A DNA stretch of 64,000 nt from Terriglobia bacterium (GCA_020073165.1 JAIQFP010000012.1:1-64000), one strand, 5' to 3'. Numbered from the stretch's first letter, positions 1 through 9,117 are shown. Translations and numbers: made by a program. The notes: a model not told the origin generated them from the sequence alone.

Positions 1-101
1 ATGTGCTTGTCGATAAGCCGTAGCAGATGGTTTTCAGGAACCTGATCTTCCAGACGGAAGTAGTAGAACAGCGCTTCGGAGCGGTCGTGTTGCCCCATCA
101 T
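1..101 (-). CDS. IS1182-family transposase, N-terminal fragment at window edge
   Basis: Reading the minus strand from an ATG at 101 gives MMGQHDRSEALFYYF followed by RLEDQVPENHLLRLIDKH, cut by the window edge. This opening is characteristic of IS1182/IS5-like DDE transposases, where the LEDQVPxxHLLR stretch precedes the DDE core. The Shine-Dalgarno-like GGAGG lies about ten bases upstream. An in-frame ATG at 140 would add 13 residues, but the family consensus favours the start at 101. Whether the element is intact cannot be judged here. Confidence 0.75.
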   Translation of the reverse strand, partial: MMGQHDRSEALFYYFRLEDQVPENHLLRLIDKH

Positions 102-214
102 GATCAGCAGGCCTCCAACGATGAGAATCCAACAGAGCATGGACGAATGCTTTCTTCTAACACGCCTCGGCTGAATCTCATCCTGCTAATCGAAGTGACT
201 TTTTCAACACCCAC
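1..214 (-). mobile_element. Edge of an IS1182-type insertion sequence
   Basis: The window opens inside an insertion sequence that runs off the left edge. It contains the first codons of a minus-strand transposase (1-101). Near 199-214 there is a sequence whose reverse complement contains GGTGTTGAAAAAGTCA, which resembles the terminal inverted repeats of IS1182-type elements. The outer boundary is my estimate because the other end is not visible. The target-site duplication cannot be checked from this window. Confidence 0.55.
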
Positions 215-291
215 GCCTGTTTGCAACAACAATCAATCTCCTTTTCCTTCCCTCCGTGCTAAAATGCCGCCCCGGTTGGGGGAGGCAGGCT

Positions 292-1155
292 ATGCGGAAA
301 ACGACTGTTGTGTCCGTGGTGGTTCTTCTACTGCTGGCTGCGTCCGCGCCGCGGGCGCTGGCGCAGGGAACGTACACGCAGATTGATGTGCCGGGGGCGA
401 CAGCGACCTTTGTCGAGGGAATCGACACCGCGGGTGACGTCGTTGGCTACTACGCAGATAGCAGCTCCACCTACCATGGGTTTCTTCTGAGCAGTGGCAC
501 TTACACCACCATCGATCCTCCCGGCTCCACGCACACGATTGCAGTTGGAATCAACGACGAGGGCCAAATTGTTGGCTCCGCCACCACCGGCAGCTACTTA
601 TACGACGTGGCGACCCAGACATTCACCCGCATTAACTTTCATGAATCAAGCACCAGTACTTCCACCTACGGCATCAACAATGCAGGAACCATTGTCGGGC
701 TGATCCAGAACACCATAACTGGGCACAACTATGGGTTCGAGCTTAGCGCCGCCAAGTACACCAAGGTGGCTCTCCCTCAGCCCTACTCATACCTCTCGAG
801 CATCAACAACTCGGGAATCGCGATTGGGGATGCGTCCAACGGCCAGGTGACGAAGCCTTTCCTTTACAGTCAGGGCAAAATCACGAAGCTCAATGTGCCG
901 GGAATCACCCCTCTGTACGCCAGTGGGGTCAACGACAACGGCGCGATTGCCGGGTCCTACCTCACGCCCTCTGCGTCGCTGGTCGGCTTTGTATATCAGA
1001 ACGGCGTAGTTGGGCAGATCGCTTTCCCCGGATCCAATATCACATATGCCAATTCCATCAACAATGCCGGGGAAGTCGTAGGGTTCTTTAGCGGGTCAGA
1101 TAACAATTTCCACGGCTTTCTCTGGACGCCTCCCGCTGGTGCGGCAAAGAAATAG
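292..1155 (+). CDS. Secreted HAF-repeat protein
   Basis: A protein of 287 residues with a clear signal peptide (MRKTTVVSVVVLLLLAASA, cleavage near ALA-Q). The rest is a run of short repeats of the form 'GINNAGTIVG' (GINDEGQIVG, SINNSGIAIG, GVNDNGAIAG, SINNAGEVVG), spaced about 45-50 residues apart. This is the pattern of the 'HAF' extracellular repeat family, expected to fold as a beta-propeller or beta-sheet array outside the cytoplasm. The ATG at 292 has GGAGG at 281-285, so it is preferred over an in-frame GTG at 256. The gene converges with the kinase gene. Its molecular function is unknown. Confidence 0.8.
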   Translation: MRKTTVVSVVVLLLLAASAPRALAQGTYTQIDVPGATATFVEGIDTAGDVVGYYADSSSTYHGFLLSSGTYTTIDPPGSTHTIAVGINDEGQIVGSATTGSYLYDVATQTFTRINFHESSTSTSTYGINNAGTIVGLIQNTITGHNYGFELSAAKYTKVALPQPYSYLSSINNSGIAIGDASNGQVTKPFLYSQGKITKLNVPGITPLYASGVNDNGAIAGSYLTPSASLVGFVYQNGVVGQIAFPGSNITYANSINNAGEVVGFFSGSDNNFHGFLWTPPAGAAKK

Positions 1156-1182
1156 CTGGCCCCGGCTGGTCGCTGCTGAAAT

Positions 1183-1199
1183 ATCGCCATAGCACTCAT
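1183..1199 (-). repeat. Copy A of a dispersed 17-bp motif
   Basis: The plus-strand sequence ATCGCCATAGCACTCAT occurs here, at 4247-4263 and at 4655-4671, always in the same orientation. On the minus strand each copy reads ATGAGTGCTATGGCGAT, and the following bases keep a (T/C)TTCA-like stretch. This copy adjoins the first of two hairpins between the convergent HAF and kinase genes. Its function is unknown. Confidence 0.75.
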
Positions 1200-1245
1200 A
1201 ACCGATTGGTTATGAGTGTAATCGCCTGATAGCGTCAACTATCAG
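1193..1245. terminator. Two tandem hairpins between convergent genes
   Basis: A perfect 11-bp inverted repeat CACTCATAACC / GGTTATGAGTG with loop GATT (1193-1218) is followed by a 7-bp perfect one, CTGATAG / CTATCAG with a 6-base loop (1226-1245). They sit between the stop codons of the HAF gene (1155) and the kinase gene (1280), which are convergent, so a bidirectional transcription end is likely. Neither hairpin has a long T-run, so Rho-independent termination is not certain. Confidence 0.5.
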
Positions 1246-1279
1246 TAGGCCGTAAGCGACGAGGAAAGATTTTCTATCG

Positions 1280-4129
1280 TTACCGCAGCTTCGCGTACTC
1301 CGCCTTGGCTTCTTTGAGGATGGGGATGTCGGGGTCGGCGTCTTTCCACAGTTGGAAAAAGTCCCGATACGAGGTGCGGGCTTTCGACTTGTCTCCACCC
1401 AGCGCATAGGCACGCGCCAACTGCAAGCGTGCCAGCGTGCCGAGCGGAAAATTCTGGACACAACCAGGATGGTCCAGAATCTTTTGGAACTCATTCACCG
1501 CCTGACTGGCCTGGCCCAGACGCAGGTAAGCCTGCCCACGCACGTACACCGGGTAAAGCGTGGCCGGACCTATGGGGGTGGGCGATCCGAGTTCGTAAGG
1601 CGCGGCGGCCCGGAGTATATCGATGGCCTGGGCGGGGTGGTTCAGATCGAGTTCCGCCGCGGCGCGGGCGGTCGGCAGCCAGTAGAAATTCAAAACCGTA
1701 CTCGAAGGATGAGCTTTCGCCAATTCGTCAGCGAGGGCCTGCGCCTCGGCGGCAAAGCCGGCGCGCGCCAGCGCCACGGCGACGACGGCCTTCACATCCC
1801 TTGAGGGAAGAAGTTTGAGCGTAGCATTCGCAGCTTCAAGAGCGGGGGCTGAATCACCGAATTCGGCCTCGCGCAGAGCTGCTTCGGCGAAGTAGACGGC
1901 TGCGACTTCGCTCTCTTGATAGCGCTGGGCTACCGAAACTGCCTTTTGGGACAGAGCCCGGGCTGATTGGCGATGACCGGAGTACGCTTCTGTGTCGGAT
2001 TGCGCGTTGAAGAACCATTCTTCGCCGGGCTTGCCCGCCGCCCAAGCCACATCTGCTTGCATGCCGGCGGCATTTCCCTCAAGAAAGTCAAGAGTGTACC
2101 GTAACACGTAGGCCGGCCAAGGCTCGAATTTGCGCTTCAGCCCGTCTTCAACCACCATCCGCGCTTCGTGCAGGCGATTGAGACAGAGATACGCATCTCC
2201 GAGATTGGAGTAGTTGTAATAGCCCGCCTTTGCCAGTTGCCTTTCCTCCAGCAAAACCTCCAAGGCTTCTAGGTACTGTCCAAGAAACAGGTAATCATTG
2301 CCGAGGCGATCACGGGGGATCGGATCCTGGGGGTAGGCTTGCGCCCACAGCTGGAAGGTTTCCTGGGCCTGCCGCAGGTCACCAGCGACGCCATCGTAGT
2401 ATTCGCCTGCGATGAAGAATTTTTCCCTCTTGCTCACCCGATCGCGGAGACTAAAGGCCTTCTCAAGGCCCGGGTTCGCTTGCTTAGGTTCACCAATGTT
2501 GGCGTACTCAATCCCAAGCCGCAGGTGGGCCATAGCGAAGTTGGGGTCGAGTTCGACTGCCTGGCGGTAGAAGGGAATCGCGGCATAATCGCCTTTTTCG
2601 TGGCGGGCTTTCAGTCCGAGAGTGTAGGCATTCAGAGCTTCCAGGGAAGAAGTGGTGACGTCTTCCAGAGGGGCATCGTACTTCTGCACCGAGCCCAGCG
2701 ATTCGCCCAGCCTTGTGCGCAGCTGGGTTGCGGCGTCGCCCAGTGCCTTGAGGACCTGTTCTTTGCCGTTCGCGGTCACCTGCTCATCCGCCAGAGGGTC
2801 GCCATTGCTGCAGCTTACCGCTTTCAACCCGAGTACATACTGGCTGCCCAGGCTGGCAATGGAGCCTTCGATGGTCGCTGCGCTCGCCGTGCGCCGGCAA
2901 ACTTCCCTAGCCACCTTGTCCGGCAGGCGGGCATCTTTCGGTTGAGCCATCAGCGCGAGGGTTTCGGCAATGCGATCGTCGGAGAGCAGGTTGAGAAATG
3001 GGGACTGTTCGAGTTGTGCTGACAATCCTTGCCGCAGGGTGCCATCGAAGACCGGATCGCCGGTGGTATTGGCGAAGTCGGCCAGGACAATGGTGTCCTT
3101 TTCGGTGAGCTGAGTTGGGTGGTGGGAGCGGAAGTAGACACCGCCCGCCACCAATCCGGCGATAACCACCACAGCGGCGGAGACGACGATCCTGGCGAGC
3201 TGGGCTCGGCTTGGACGAGCCTGTACCTGACTTTCGAGGTTGACAGCGCTGACCCGGCTGTCACTGTCCCGCTTCAGGCGATGCAGGTCAGTCCGCATGT
3301 CGGCGGCGTGCTGGTAGCGCAGGCTGCGGTCTTTCTCCAGTGCCTTGTGGATGATCTCTTCCAGCCTGGCCGGAATATTCGGATTCAGCCGCACTGGGTT
3401 TGCGGGTTCACGGTTCAGGATGGAGTCGAATAGAGCCGCCGTGCTCTCACCGCGAAAGGGCTGCGTGCCGGTGGCCATCTCGTAGAGCACGGCGCCGAAG
3501 GAGAACAAGTCCGTACGGGCATCCAGTCCCCGGGCCCGGGCCTGCTCCGGAGACATGTAGGCTACGGTGCCGGGAGTCGCTCCCGGATCGGTCAGGTGCT
3601 CCGTGCTCATCGCGGTTTCCTGCTCGCCCCTTGCTGCCGCGTCTGCAGCCGAACCCGTGGGTGTCAACTTGGCCAGTCCGAAGTCGAGTATCTTGGCGTG
3701 GCCGCGTTTAGTCACGAAGATGTTGGCGGGCTTGATGTCGCGATGAATGATGCCGGCGGCATGGGCGGCATCGAGCGCATCGGCGATCTCGATGGCCAGT
3801 GTCAGGAGCGTCTCTGTATCCAGCGGACGGCCGCCGATCAGGTGCCTGAGAGTGACGCCATCCAGATACTCCATGGCAATGAAGGCGAGGCCTTCTTGCT
3901 CCCCGATGTCATGGATAGTGCAGATGTTGGGGTGATTGAGGGCGGAGGCGGCCTGGGCCTCCCGCCGGAAGCGGGCCAGGGCCTGGGAGTCCTGTGCGAC
4001 GTCCCGGGGAAGAAACTTCATGGCGATAAAACGGTGGAGGCGAGTGTCCTCGGCCTTGTAGACGACGCCCATCCCACCGCCGCCGAGTTTCTCGACGACG
4101 CGATAGTGCGAGATGGTCTGACCGATCAA
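1280..4129 (-). CDS. Serine/threonine protein kinase with C-terminal TPR region
   Basis: A Hanks-type kinase of 949 residues. Visible motifs are the glycine loop [11 protein letters not shown] (residues 16-26), the ATP-binding Lys38 (AMKFL), the catalytic HRDIKPAN (129-136) and DFG (149-151). A single membrane helix follows at about 312-333, so the kinase is cytoplasmic and the C-terminal half periplasmic. The outer half starts with an adenylate-cyclase-associated-like stretch ([20 protein letters not shown]) and continues with TPR-like helices. This arrangement is typical of the large Acidobacteriota Pkn family. It probably phosphorylates regulators in response to an envelope signal; the substrate is unknown. 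The upstream gap carries copy B of the 17-bp motif. Confidence 0.93.
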   Translation of the reverse strand: MIGQTISHYRVVEKLGGGGMGVVYKAEDTRLHRFIAMKFLPRDVAQDSQALARFRREAQAASALNHPNICTIHDIGEQEGLAFIAMEYLDGVTLRHLIGGRPLDTETLLTLAIEIADALDAAHAAGIIHRDIKPANIFVTKRGHAKILDFGLAKLTPTGSAADAAARGEQETAMSTEHLTDPGATPGTVAYMSPEQARARGLDARTDLFSFGAVLYEMATGTQPFRGESTAALFDSILNREPANPVRLNPNIPARLEEIIHKALEKDRSLRYQHAADMRTDLHRLKRDSDSRVSAVNLESQVQARPSRAQLARIVVSAAVVVIAGLVAGGVYFRSHHPTQLTEKDTIVLADFANTTGDPVFDGTLRQGLSAQLEQSPFLNLLSDDRIAETLALMAQPKDARLPDKVAREVCRRTASAATIEGSIASLGSQYVLGLKAVSCSNGDPLADEQVTANGKEQVLKALGDAATQLRTRLGESLGSVQKYDAPLEDVTTSSLEALNAYTLGLKARHEKGDYAAIPFYRQAVELDPNFAMAHLRLGIEYANIGEPKQANPGLEKAFSLRDRVSKREKFFIAGEYYDGVAGDLRQAQETFQLWAQAYPQDPIPRDRLGNDYLFLGQYLEALEVLLEERQLAKAGYYNYSNLGDAYLCLNRLHEARMVVEDGLKRKFEPWPAYVLRYTLDFLEGNAAGMQADVAWAAGKPGEEWFFNAQSDTEAYSGHRQSARALSQKAVSVAQRYQESEVAAVYFAEAALREAEFGDSAPALEAANATLKLLPSRDVKAVVAVALARAGFAAEAQALADELAKAHPSSTVLNFYWLPTARAAAELDLNHPAQAIDILRAAAPYELGSPTPIGPATLYPVYVRGQAYLRLGQASQAVNEFQKILDHPGCVQNFPLGTLARLQLARAYALGGDKSKARTSYRDFFQLWKDADPDIPILKEAKAEYAKLR

Positions 4130-4246
4130 TTAGAGAAGCGCTCCGGCCTCGGGCGGCAACATTGCGGCAATCTTAGGGGTGAATGGAAGGGCAAGTCAAT
4201 GAAAGCCGTGGAGTTGGCTGTGGCTCAAGAGGATTGTTGGTGAAAA

Positions 4247-4263
4247 ATCGCCATAGCACTCAT
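4247..4263 (-). repeat. Copy B of the dispersed 17-bp motif
   Basis: An exact copy of ATCGCCATAGCACTCAT, lying between the stop of the VOC gene (4280) and the start of the kinase gene (4129). On the minus strand it is about 120 bases upstream of the kinase start. Reading on from its ATG gives the short peptide MSAMAIFHQQSS and a stop. Confidence 0.75.
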
Positions 4264-4279
4264 TGACAGTTTTGGGTTT

Positions 4280-4600
4280 CTACTTTTTGGGCTCGAATCC
4301 CCGGCCGACCCGGAACACGTGGCCATCGGGATGGCGAAGGTGCATCTCGCGGACGTTCCACGGCATGTCGCCCTCTTCGTCTCCGTCCTGCTGAAACGTG
4401 GTGGTGTTTGCGCCGCGGCCGCGGCCTCCCTGGGCCCCCTGACAAAGAAAGATGCAAGTTTCCTTACCCGATCCAACCGCGCCAAACGTCGGAGGCGTTC
4501 CCCAGTCCCACAATTTCTTCCATCCCCACTTCTCAAACCACGCGACCGTGCTGGCGATGTCGGACACGTTTAATATCGGAGTCAAACCTTTGGCTTCCAT
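4280..4600 (-). CDS. VOC/glyoxalase-like bleomycin-resistance-fold protein
   Basis: A small protein of 106 residues beginning MEAKGLTPILNVSDIASTVA, followed by WFEKWGW, FGAVGSGKETCIFLCQG and ending HLRHPDGHVFRVGRGFEPKK. The order (N-terminal beta strand, xSWYxxLG-like helix, C-terminal DPDGxxFxV-like strand) is that of the vicinal oxygen chelate superfamily. The metal and substrate cannot be assigned. Longer in-frame reading upstream is possible, but that part lacks family similarity and carries the repeat at 4655-4671. The Shine-Dalgarno is weak. A Gly/Arg-rich loop (GAQGGRGRGAN) is unusual for so small a member. Confidence 0.75.
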   Translation of the reverse strand: MEAKGLTPILNVSDIASTVAWFEKWGWKKLWDWGTPPTFGAVGSGKETCIFLCQGAQGGRGRGANTTTFQQDGDEEGDMPWNVREMHLRHPDGHVFRVGRGFEPKK

Positions 4601-4654
4601 AAGGGAAGCAGGATAACACCCGTCGGACCGGTGGATTTCGTCTACTGTTGAAAC

Positions 4655-4671
4655 ATCGCCATAGCACTCAT
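4655..4671 (-). repeat. Copy C of the dispersed 17-bp motif
   Basis: An exact copy of ATCGCCATAGCACTCAT, 55 bases upstream of the VOC gene start on the minus strand. From its ATG the minus strand reads MSAMAMFQQ and then TAG, a nine-codon open frame. The other two copies encode nearly the same nonapeptide. Confidence 0.75.
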
Positions 4672-4851
4672 AATCCTGCCCCCAGGGGCCGAAACACTCC
4701 AAGCTCTCTGCCCAAGTCGGGGGTTTGGAGTGCCAACGCCTGTCAGCAGCAGTTATGGCCTGGGTGCCTGAGGATTTCCGCCACCACACCATTCACGACA
4801 GCGTAGATCAAAGCCTTTCATTCGGACCAATAAAGCTTAGTAGGGGTGCAG

Positions 4852-5607
4852 CTATCTTGTTTTTGCCTGCAGCGCCGTGCGTGTGGCCACGAGCGTGTTG
4901 ATCAGCGACTCCTTCGGCAGCTTCTGGATAATCGGTTCGATCACCCATCCCAGACCAAAGGGCACATCCCGCGTCAGCGAAATCGCGCGACACTCCACGT
5001 ACACGCCACCGTCCCGCTCTTGGAATCTCCAGTACGAATAGAGCCGCCACAGGAACCCGTAACCGGTATCGGCCGGCAGCACGTTCTCCTTCGGGCTGCC
5101 GGCGTGCTCCACTTCGGCAATCCGCGTCGTGTACGAGCGACAAGTCCAGCGTTTTCGGTCGAGGGCACGATATTGCACGTCGTGGTCTGTATCGAGGACC
5201 ACGGTCAGGATTTTCTTCTTGAGAAGCCGCAAGTAGATCTGGAAATCGTTCTCGCGACGGCTTATCAGCTTTGAAGCAATCACCTCGGGCTTGTAGATAT
5301 TCTTGTGGTTGTCGTAGTCCTGCACCAGCGCCAGAGCGTCACCGACCGTCGTGCCGGGAACAAATGCGGTGCCGATCCAGTCATGGATCAAACCGTCCGG
5401 CACCTTAGCCGGCCCTTTCCCCGACCAGAACTGCGCTGCGACCTGTCCTCCGCGGACCTGTTGCGCTCTCTCCGCAGCGGCGTCCGACCACAGGAATGAG
5501 TTCCCCTGAAGCGTCTGCTTCATTCCCGCCTCGGCCTCGCGAATATATGCATCAAAAGCCTCTACCGTTTGAGGCTTCAACTGCACCGGCTTTGCCGTTT
5601 GCGCCAT
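4852..5607 (-). CDS. START/SRPBCC-like conserved hypothetical protein
   Basis: A protein of 251 residues without a signal peptide. The middle and C-terminal parts (VLDTDHDVQYRALDRKRW, then IAEVEHAGSPKENV, GFLWRLYSYWRFQERDGGVYVECRAISLTRDVP) have the alternating strands of a START/polyketide-cyclase (SRPBCC) fold, a hydrophobic-ligand pocket. The first 90 residues (MAQTAKPVQLKPQTVEAFDAY) are helical. The frame is closed by a TGA about 55 bases upstream, so the start at 5607 stands. I know similar proteins as conserved hypotheticals in Acidobacteriota but no function. A palindrome (5653-5672) lies in its 5' region. Confidence 0.65.
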   Translation of the reverse strand: MAQTAKPVQLKPQTVEAFDAYIREAEAGMKQTLQGNSFLWSDAAAERAQQVRGGQVAAQFWSGKGPAKVPDGLIHDWIGTAFVPGTTVGDALALVQDYDNHKNIYKPEVIASKLISRRENDFQIYLRLLKKKILTVVLDTDHDVQYRALDRKRWTCRSYTTRIAEVEHAGSPKENVLPADTGYGFLWRLYSYWRFQERDGGVYVECRAISLTRDVPFGLGWVIEPIIQKLPKESLINTLVATRTALQAKTR

Positions 5608-6231
5608 AGGTCTGGACCTGACAGGTTGCGGGGAAACTCCGGTTTGGGGTGGCGCAGCGCTTCAGCGCTGCGGCACCTCTCTGGAATCGAGTACGGCTTC
5701 AGCCGCCGAGGGCCTTTTCTTTTGCAGCCTCCCAGTGCGAATCGTGAGCGGTCCATATTCGCTTGTCAAGTAAGCCGCCCGGGCGGCGAGGGCAGAATCG
5801 GAACAGACGGAGTTCCGGGGGCCGATGCCCTCACCAGCCTGCCTGTTGGCTTCTGGAGGGAGTCCCGGCCAACTCCAATCCGCGTTCCCCGCTCCTTAGT
5901 CGTGAGTGTTAAGGTCGCCTGTATACGTCAACTTACGAATCGAAGTTTCTTCCCGCACGGCTCTCCCCTGTTTTCTGGAAACGGGCTGGACGCTCCATTT
6001 TGGAAACCTTCCCGAATTGGGAACACTCCAAGAAAAATTCGCAGTATTTTGTCCGCGTCACGGTGTTCACAAAGCCAATTGGAGCACACACTCAGGACGG
6101 AGGCGAATAGCCGCGCGGCACGCGTCGCGGCTCTCACCTGCATGCTGGAACCCCCAGCTTGATGTCTCCCCGGATGAGCTGGCAGCCTCCCCGGTTTGCA
6201 GCGTGTGTCTTTGCCTCCGGAGGAGGATGCC
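5608..6231. other. 624-bp region without a supported gene
   Basis: No open frame here has a recognisable product, ribosome-binding site or coding character. It holds the palindrome at 5653-5672 and otherwise unremarkable mixed sequence. It separates two divergently transcribed genes, so promoters for both are expected here, but no convincing -35/-10 pair was found. Confidence 0.5.
5653..5672. repeat. Short intergenic palindrome
   Basis: CGCAGCGC and GCGCTGCG form an 8-bp stem around the loop TTCA. The flank GGGTGGCGCAGCGC recurs as its reverse complement at about 51465-51480, downstream of the DinB-like gene, so this is probably a degenerate dispersed element. Confidence 0.55.
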
Positions 6232-7191
6232 TTGAACAAGCCCTTGCGACCTTTTCTACTTCTTGTTTTGCTCTCGTTAGTTATAGGTGTCGCCGGTTGT
6301 GGCGGCGGCAATCAATCCACTCCGAATCCTAGTCCCTCTCCGCCTCCACCGTCAGGGGCCAATGTGGCCTACCTGACCCAGATTACGGGTACCGGCAACT
6401 ATCAGATCAACCTGATGAGCAACACCAGAGTGACTCACGTGGGGTCGCCCGACAAGTTCAATTACGTCCACCTCTCCCCCAACGGCAAGAAGGTCGTCTA
6501 TTCTTTGTCGGATGGGTACTGGTTCTGGATCGGGATCATGAATTCCGATGGGTCCGGGCAGACAACTCTAACTCCCACCTCCGGAGAAATTGACTTGTAC
6601 CCGCAATTCACGCCCGACGGCAGCAAGATTATCTACGCATCCTGGCCCGAGCCCAATCGCCTCAATTGCTGCGATATCATTCTGATGAATGCCGACGGTA
6701 CCAATCCGCAGAACCTCACCAATCAGAACGGAAATGTCTATTTCGAGCCGACCGTTTCTCCTGACGGGAAAACCATCGCCACCTCGTTTTGCAATGTAAG
6801 TGTCTGCGGTCTGGCGACCATGAACATCGATGGGAGCGGACTCCAGGTCATCCAGACCGGGGTGTTCCTGACTGAGCCGGTTTTCAGCGCGAACAGCACG
6901 AAGATTTTCTTCTCCAATGTTCTCGGACCATACCCCGACAATAGCAACATCTACGTCGTCAATGTCGACGGCACGAATCTGGCCCAGCTCACGAACAGCA
7001 GCTACGATTGGTGTCCTATGGTCGTGGGCGACAAGGTGCTGTTTGTATCCACCCGTGACTCCCAAACGCACAATGTGCCGGACAACGAGATCTACGACAT
7101 GAATTCCGACGGGTCAGGTATCACTCGGCTCACCAACGACACGGATAATGACTCGTTCATTGGCTACCCCATGTTTGGCATACCCGGTTAG
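6232..7191 (+). CDS. TolB-like beta-propeller lipoprotein
   Basis: A protein of 319 residues starting at TTG 6232, preceded by AGGAGG at 6221-6226. The N-terminus MNKPLRPFLLLVLLSLVIGV ends in a lipobox VAGC with Cys23 as the lipidated residue. A Pro/Ser-rich linker follows, then repeated WD40-like/TolB blades recognised by 'SPDGK' and 'NxDGTNxxxLT' motifs (MNADGTNPQNLTN, VNVDGTNLAQLTN, MNSDGSGITRLTN). It should be an envelope-anchored beta-propeller, possibly a binding scaffold. Without Tol/Pal neighbours it is not TolB itself. A terminator follows at 7225-7256. Confidence 0.85.
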   Translation: MNKPLRPFLLLVLLSLVIGVAGCGGGNQSTPNPSPSPPPPSGANVAYLTQITGTGNYQINLMSNTRVTHVGSPDKFNYVHLSPNGKKVVYSLSDGYWFWIGIMNSDGSGQTTLTPTSGEIDLYPQFTPDGSKIIYASWPEPNRLNCCDIILMNADGTNPQNLTNQNGNVYFEPTVSPDGKTIATSFCNVSVCGLATMNIDGSGLQVIQTGVFLTEPVFSANSTKIFFSNVLGPYPDNSNIYVVNVDGTNLAQLTNSSYDWCPMVVGDKVLFVSTRDSQTHNVPDNEIYDMNSDGSGITRLTNDTDNDSFIGYPMFGIPG

Positions 7192-7224
7192 GGGGCATTT
7201 TGGATTGCGAAGTTCGACTGGCTT

Positions 7225-7256
7225 GGGCGCTGCTCCACGTGCGGCGCCCCGTTTTT
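7225..7256 (+). terminator. Intrinsic terminator after the beta-propeller lipoprotein gene
   Basis: GGGCGC (7225-7230) pairs with GCGCCC (7244-7249), and CGTTTTTGTTT follows. It begins 33 bases after the stop codon. Confidence 0.7.
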
Positions 7257-7458
7257 GTTTCACTGTCTCCGTAGGATGGCGTGAAGGACAGCTTCAATCA
7301 GCACAGACTTCTTTGCGGTCCCCCGTGGAGGTGATACTGGTCCCGGTCATCGTCATCGGCAGTTGGCGTAAAATCACCTCTACACCAACAACCGAGTTCT
7401 TCGCGTTAAAGCAACGAATGAATTGCCCGTGTTGACATGAGGCGCATCGGGGAAAAGA

Positions 7459-7962
7459 ATGATTCCTCCAACCTACAAACCGAAAAAGAAATTCATGCAG
7501 CTTGCGATCGCGGAGGCCAAGCGCGCCCGCGACCGGGGCGACTATCCCATCGGCGCCGTCATCACGCGTCTGATTGGAAAACGGGAAGTGGTTATCGCGT
7601 CGGCTGGCAACCGGGTAAAAACTTCGGGTTCATCCATCAAGCATGTGGAGCTTGAAACGCTGAAATATGTTTCCTCCGGCTACGGCCGGTATCTGCCGGA
7701 TTTCGTGTTGTATTCCACGCATGAACCTTGTGCCATGTGCGCGGGTGCCTGCGTCTGGTCCAAAATAGGAGCCGTGGTGTTTGGCGTTTCCCAGGAAGAT
7801 ATCACCGCCTACGGCAAGAAACACGGTACCGAGGAATTCAAATGGCGCGCCTGTCTCATTTCGTGCAGATTCGTCCTTGAAAAGGGCAACCTTCACATTC
7901 CCGTCTTCGACACTTTCTTAGGACCTGAGTGCCGCAAGTTATTCGGATATCGACCCTCCTAA
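7459..7962 (+). CDS. Nucleoside deaminase of the cytidine/tRNA-adenosine deaminase family
   Basis: A protein of 167 residues with the zinc-dependent deaminase signature: the first ligand and proton-shuttle glutamate as HVE (near residue 61) and the second motif PCAMC (near 93), with a typical helix-strand order (AIAEAKRARDRGDYPIGAVI, then VVFGVSQEDI). These enzymes hydrolytically deaminate cytosine, guanine or adenine bases. The HVE in place of the usual HAE and the unusual C-terminus (FVLEKGNLHIPVFDTF) leave the substrate open: guanine deaminase-like and TadA-like roles are both possible. GGGGA lies eight bases upstream of the ATG. Confidence 0.85.
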   Translation: MIPPTYKPKKKFMQLAIAEAKRARDRGDYPIGAVITRLIGKREVVIASAGNRVKTSGSSIKHVELETLKYVSSGYGRYLPDFVLYSTHEPCAMCAGACVWSKIGAVVFGVSQEDITAYGKKHGTEEFKWRACLISCRFVLEKGNLHIPVFDTFLGPECRKLFGYRPS

Positions 7963-8095
7963 AAGAAACACTTTCCGGTAATCCAGCTTTTTCCGATTAC
8001 ACCAGTAGTCCTCAGAGCCGCCTTGTTTACGAGCTGAGTTCTAGCCCAAGACTCCTCGCATGCCTCATCCGGTATGATGGATTTTGCCATCATCC

Positions 8096-8920
8096 ATGCC
8101 CCCGCGCAGACCGACCATCGGCGTCTTCGATTCCGGCTTTGGCGGCCTCACCGTTCTCAGAGAACTGGCCGCTCTCGTCCCAGACGCGGACTACATCTAC
8201 TTCGGCGACACCGCCCGCCTCCCCTATGGTTCGAAGTCGGTAGAAACCGTGGCCCGCTACGCCACCGGCGCGGCGCACTATCTGGAGCGGCACGGCGCGG
8301 GCATGCTGGTGATTGCCTGCAATACCGCCACCGCCCTGGCCCTCGATCGCATCACCGAAGCGGCCAGCGTCCCCGTGATCGGCGTGGTGGAACCCGGTGC
8401 CGAGCGCGCCGCCGCTGCCAGCCAGAACCGCAAGGTCGTAGTCATCGGCACCGAGGCCACCGTCGCCAGCCATGCCTACCTGCGCGCGCTGCAAGCCCGC
8501 GGCATGGACGCCAAAGAAAAAGCTTGTCCCCTGTTGGTGCCGCTGGTGGAGGAAGGCTGGGTCGAGCATCCCGTGACCGAGGTCGTGGCCCAGATTTACC
8601 TCAACGAGGCCTTCGCCGGAGGATTCGAGCATGCCGACGTGCTGGTGCTCGGCTGCACCCATTACCCGCTGCTCAAACCCTTATTGCACCGAATCGCGCC
8701 CGCGCATGTGACTATTGTGGACTCCGCCGAGTCCACCGCCCAAGTCGTCAGTGAGCAACTCCGCCGCTCTCCTCTGCCTATCCTGACCGACGAAGAGCGT
8801 CGCCACACGCCTCGTTTCAAGTTCTTCGCCACTGATTCCGTAGAAAAATTCCGCCGCCTCGGCGCCCGCTTCCTCGGCCATCCCGTGGAGGATGTCCAGC
8901 ACGTGGATTTGAAAGAGTAG
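8096..8920 (+). CDS. murI: Glutamate racemase
   Basis: A protein of 274 residues that interconverts L- and D-glutamate for peptidoglycan synthesis in the cytoplasm. Signature segments are IGVFDSGFGGLTVLREL (start), FGDTARLPYGSKS, the first catalytic cysteine in VIACNTATA and the second in LGCTHYPLL. The length is normal for the family. The ATG at 8096 (MPPRRPTIG) is preferred to the upstream in-frame TTG at 8084. No cell-wall genes are adjacent. A 24-bp inverted repeat follows the gene. Confidence 0.97.
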   Translation: MPPRRPTIGVFDSGFGGLTVLRELAALVPDADYIYFGDTARLPYGSKSVETVARYATGAAHYLERHGAGMLVIACNTATALALDRITEAASVPVIGVVEPGAERAAAASQNRKVVVIGTEATVASHAYLRALQARGMDAKEKACPLLVPLVEEGWVEHPVTEVVAQIYLNEAFAGGFEHADVLVLGCTHYPLLKPLLHRIAPAHVTIVDSAESTAQVVSEQLRRSPLPILTDEERRHTPRFKFFATDSVEKFRRLGARFLGHPVEDVQHVDLKE

Positions 8921-8925
8921 GTATG

Positions 8926-9063
8926 GGGTCTCGGGTGTCAGGTCTCAGGCTTCAGGCGGCGCCTCCGCTTTAAACCGCAAGTATCAGGTTTTGAGAATGG
9001 CTTCATCCGCGAGCACGAACGCCGCCCGCACACCAGCAACCTGACACCTGAGACCCGAGACCC
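8926..9063. repeat. Near-perfect 24-bp inverted repeat of GGTCTCGGGT-type words
   Basis: The left arm 8926-8949 begins GGGTCTCGGGTGTCAGG. The right arm 9040-9063, read on the other strand, matches at 22 of 24 bases; the two mismatches are a reciprocal swap of G and C. The arms are built of short near-repeats (GTCTCGG, GTGTCAGG, GTCTCAGG). About 90 bases lie between them. Similar word-permuted sequences occur at 40190, 60566 and 63521. Confidence 0.75.
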
Positions 9064-9066
9064 AAA

Positions 9067-9096
9067 AACAAAAGCGGCCGCGAATCTCGCGGCCGC
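9067..9096 (-). terminator. Intrinsic terminator of the TonB gene
   Basis: GCGGCCGCGA (9074-9083) and TCGCGGCCGC (9087-9096) form a perfect 10-bp stem with loop ATC. On the minus strand it is followed by TTTTGTTTTT and begins 21 bases after the TonB gene stop. Confidence 0.85.
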
Positions 9097-9117
9097 CGCT
9101 TACAATCCCAAACCTGT

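Noticed and set aside
5569-6162. Plus-strand 197-codon frame in the 5.6-6.2 kb gap
   Set aside because: It starts inside the antisense of the START-like gene, is Arg/Ser/Pro-rich, and has no ribosome site or similarity.
7432-7437. TTGACA before the deaminase gene as a -35 box
   Set aside because: The matching -10 position would fall on the start codon, so it cannot drive this gene.
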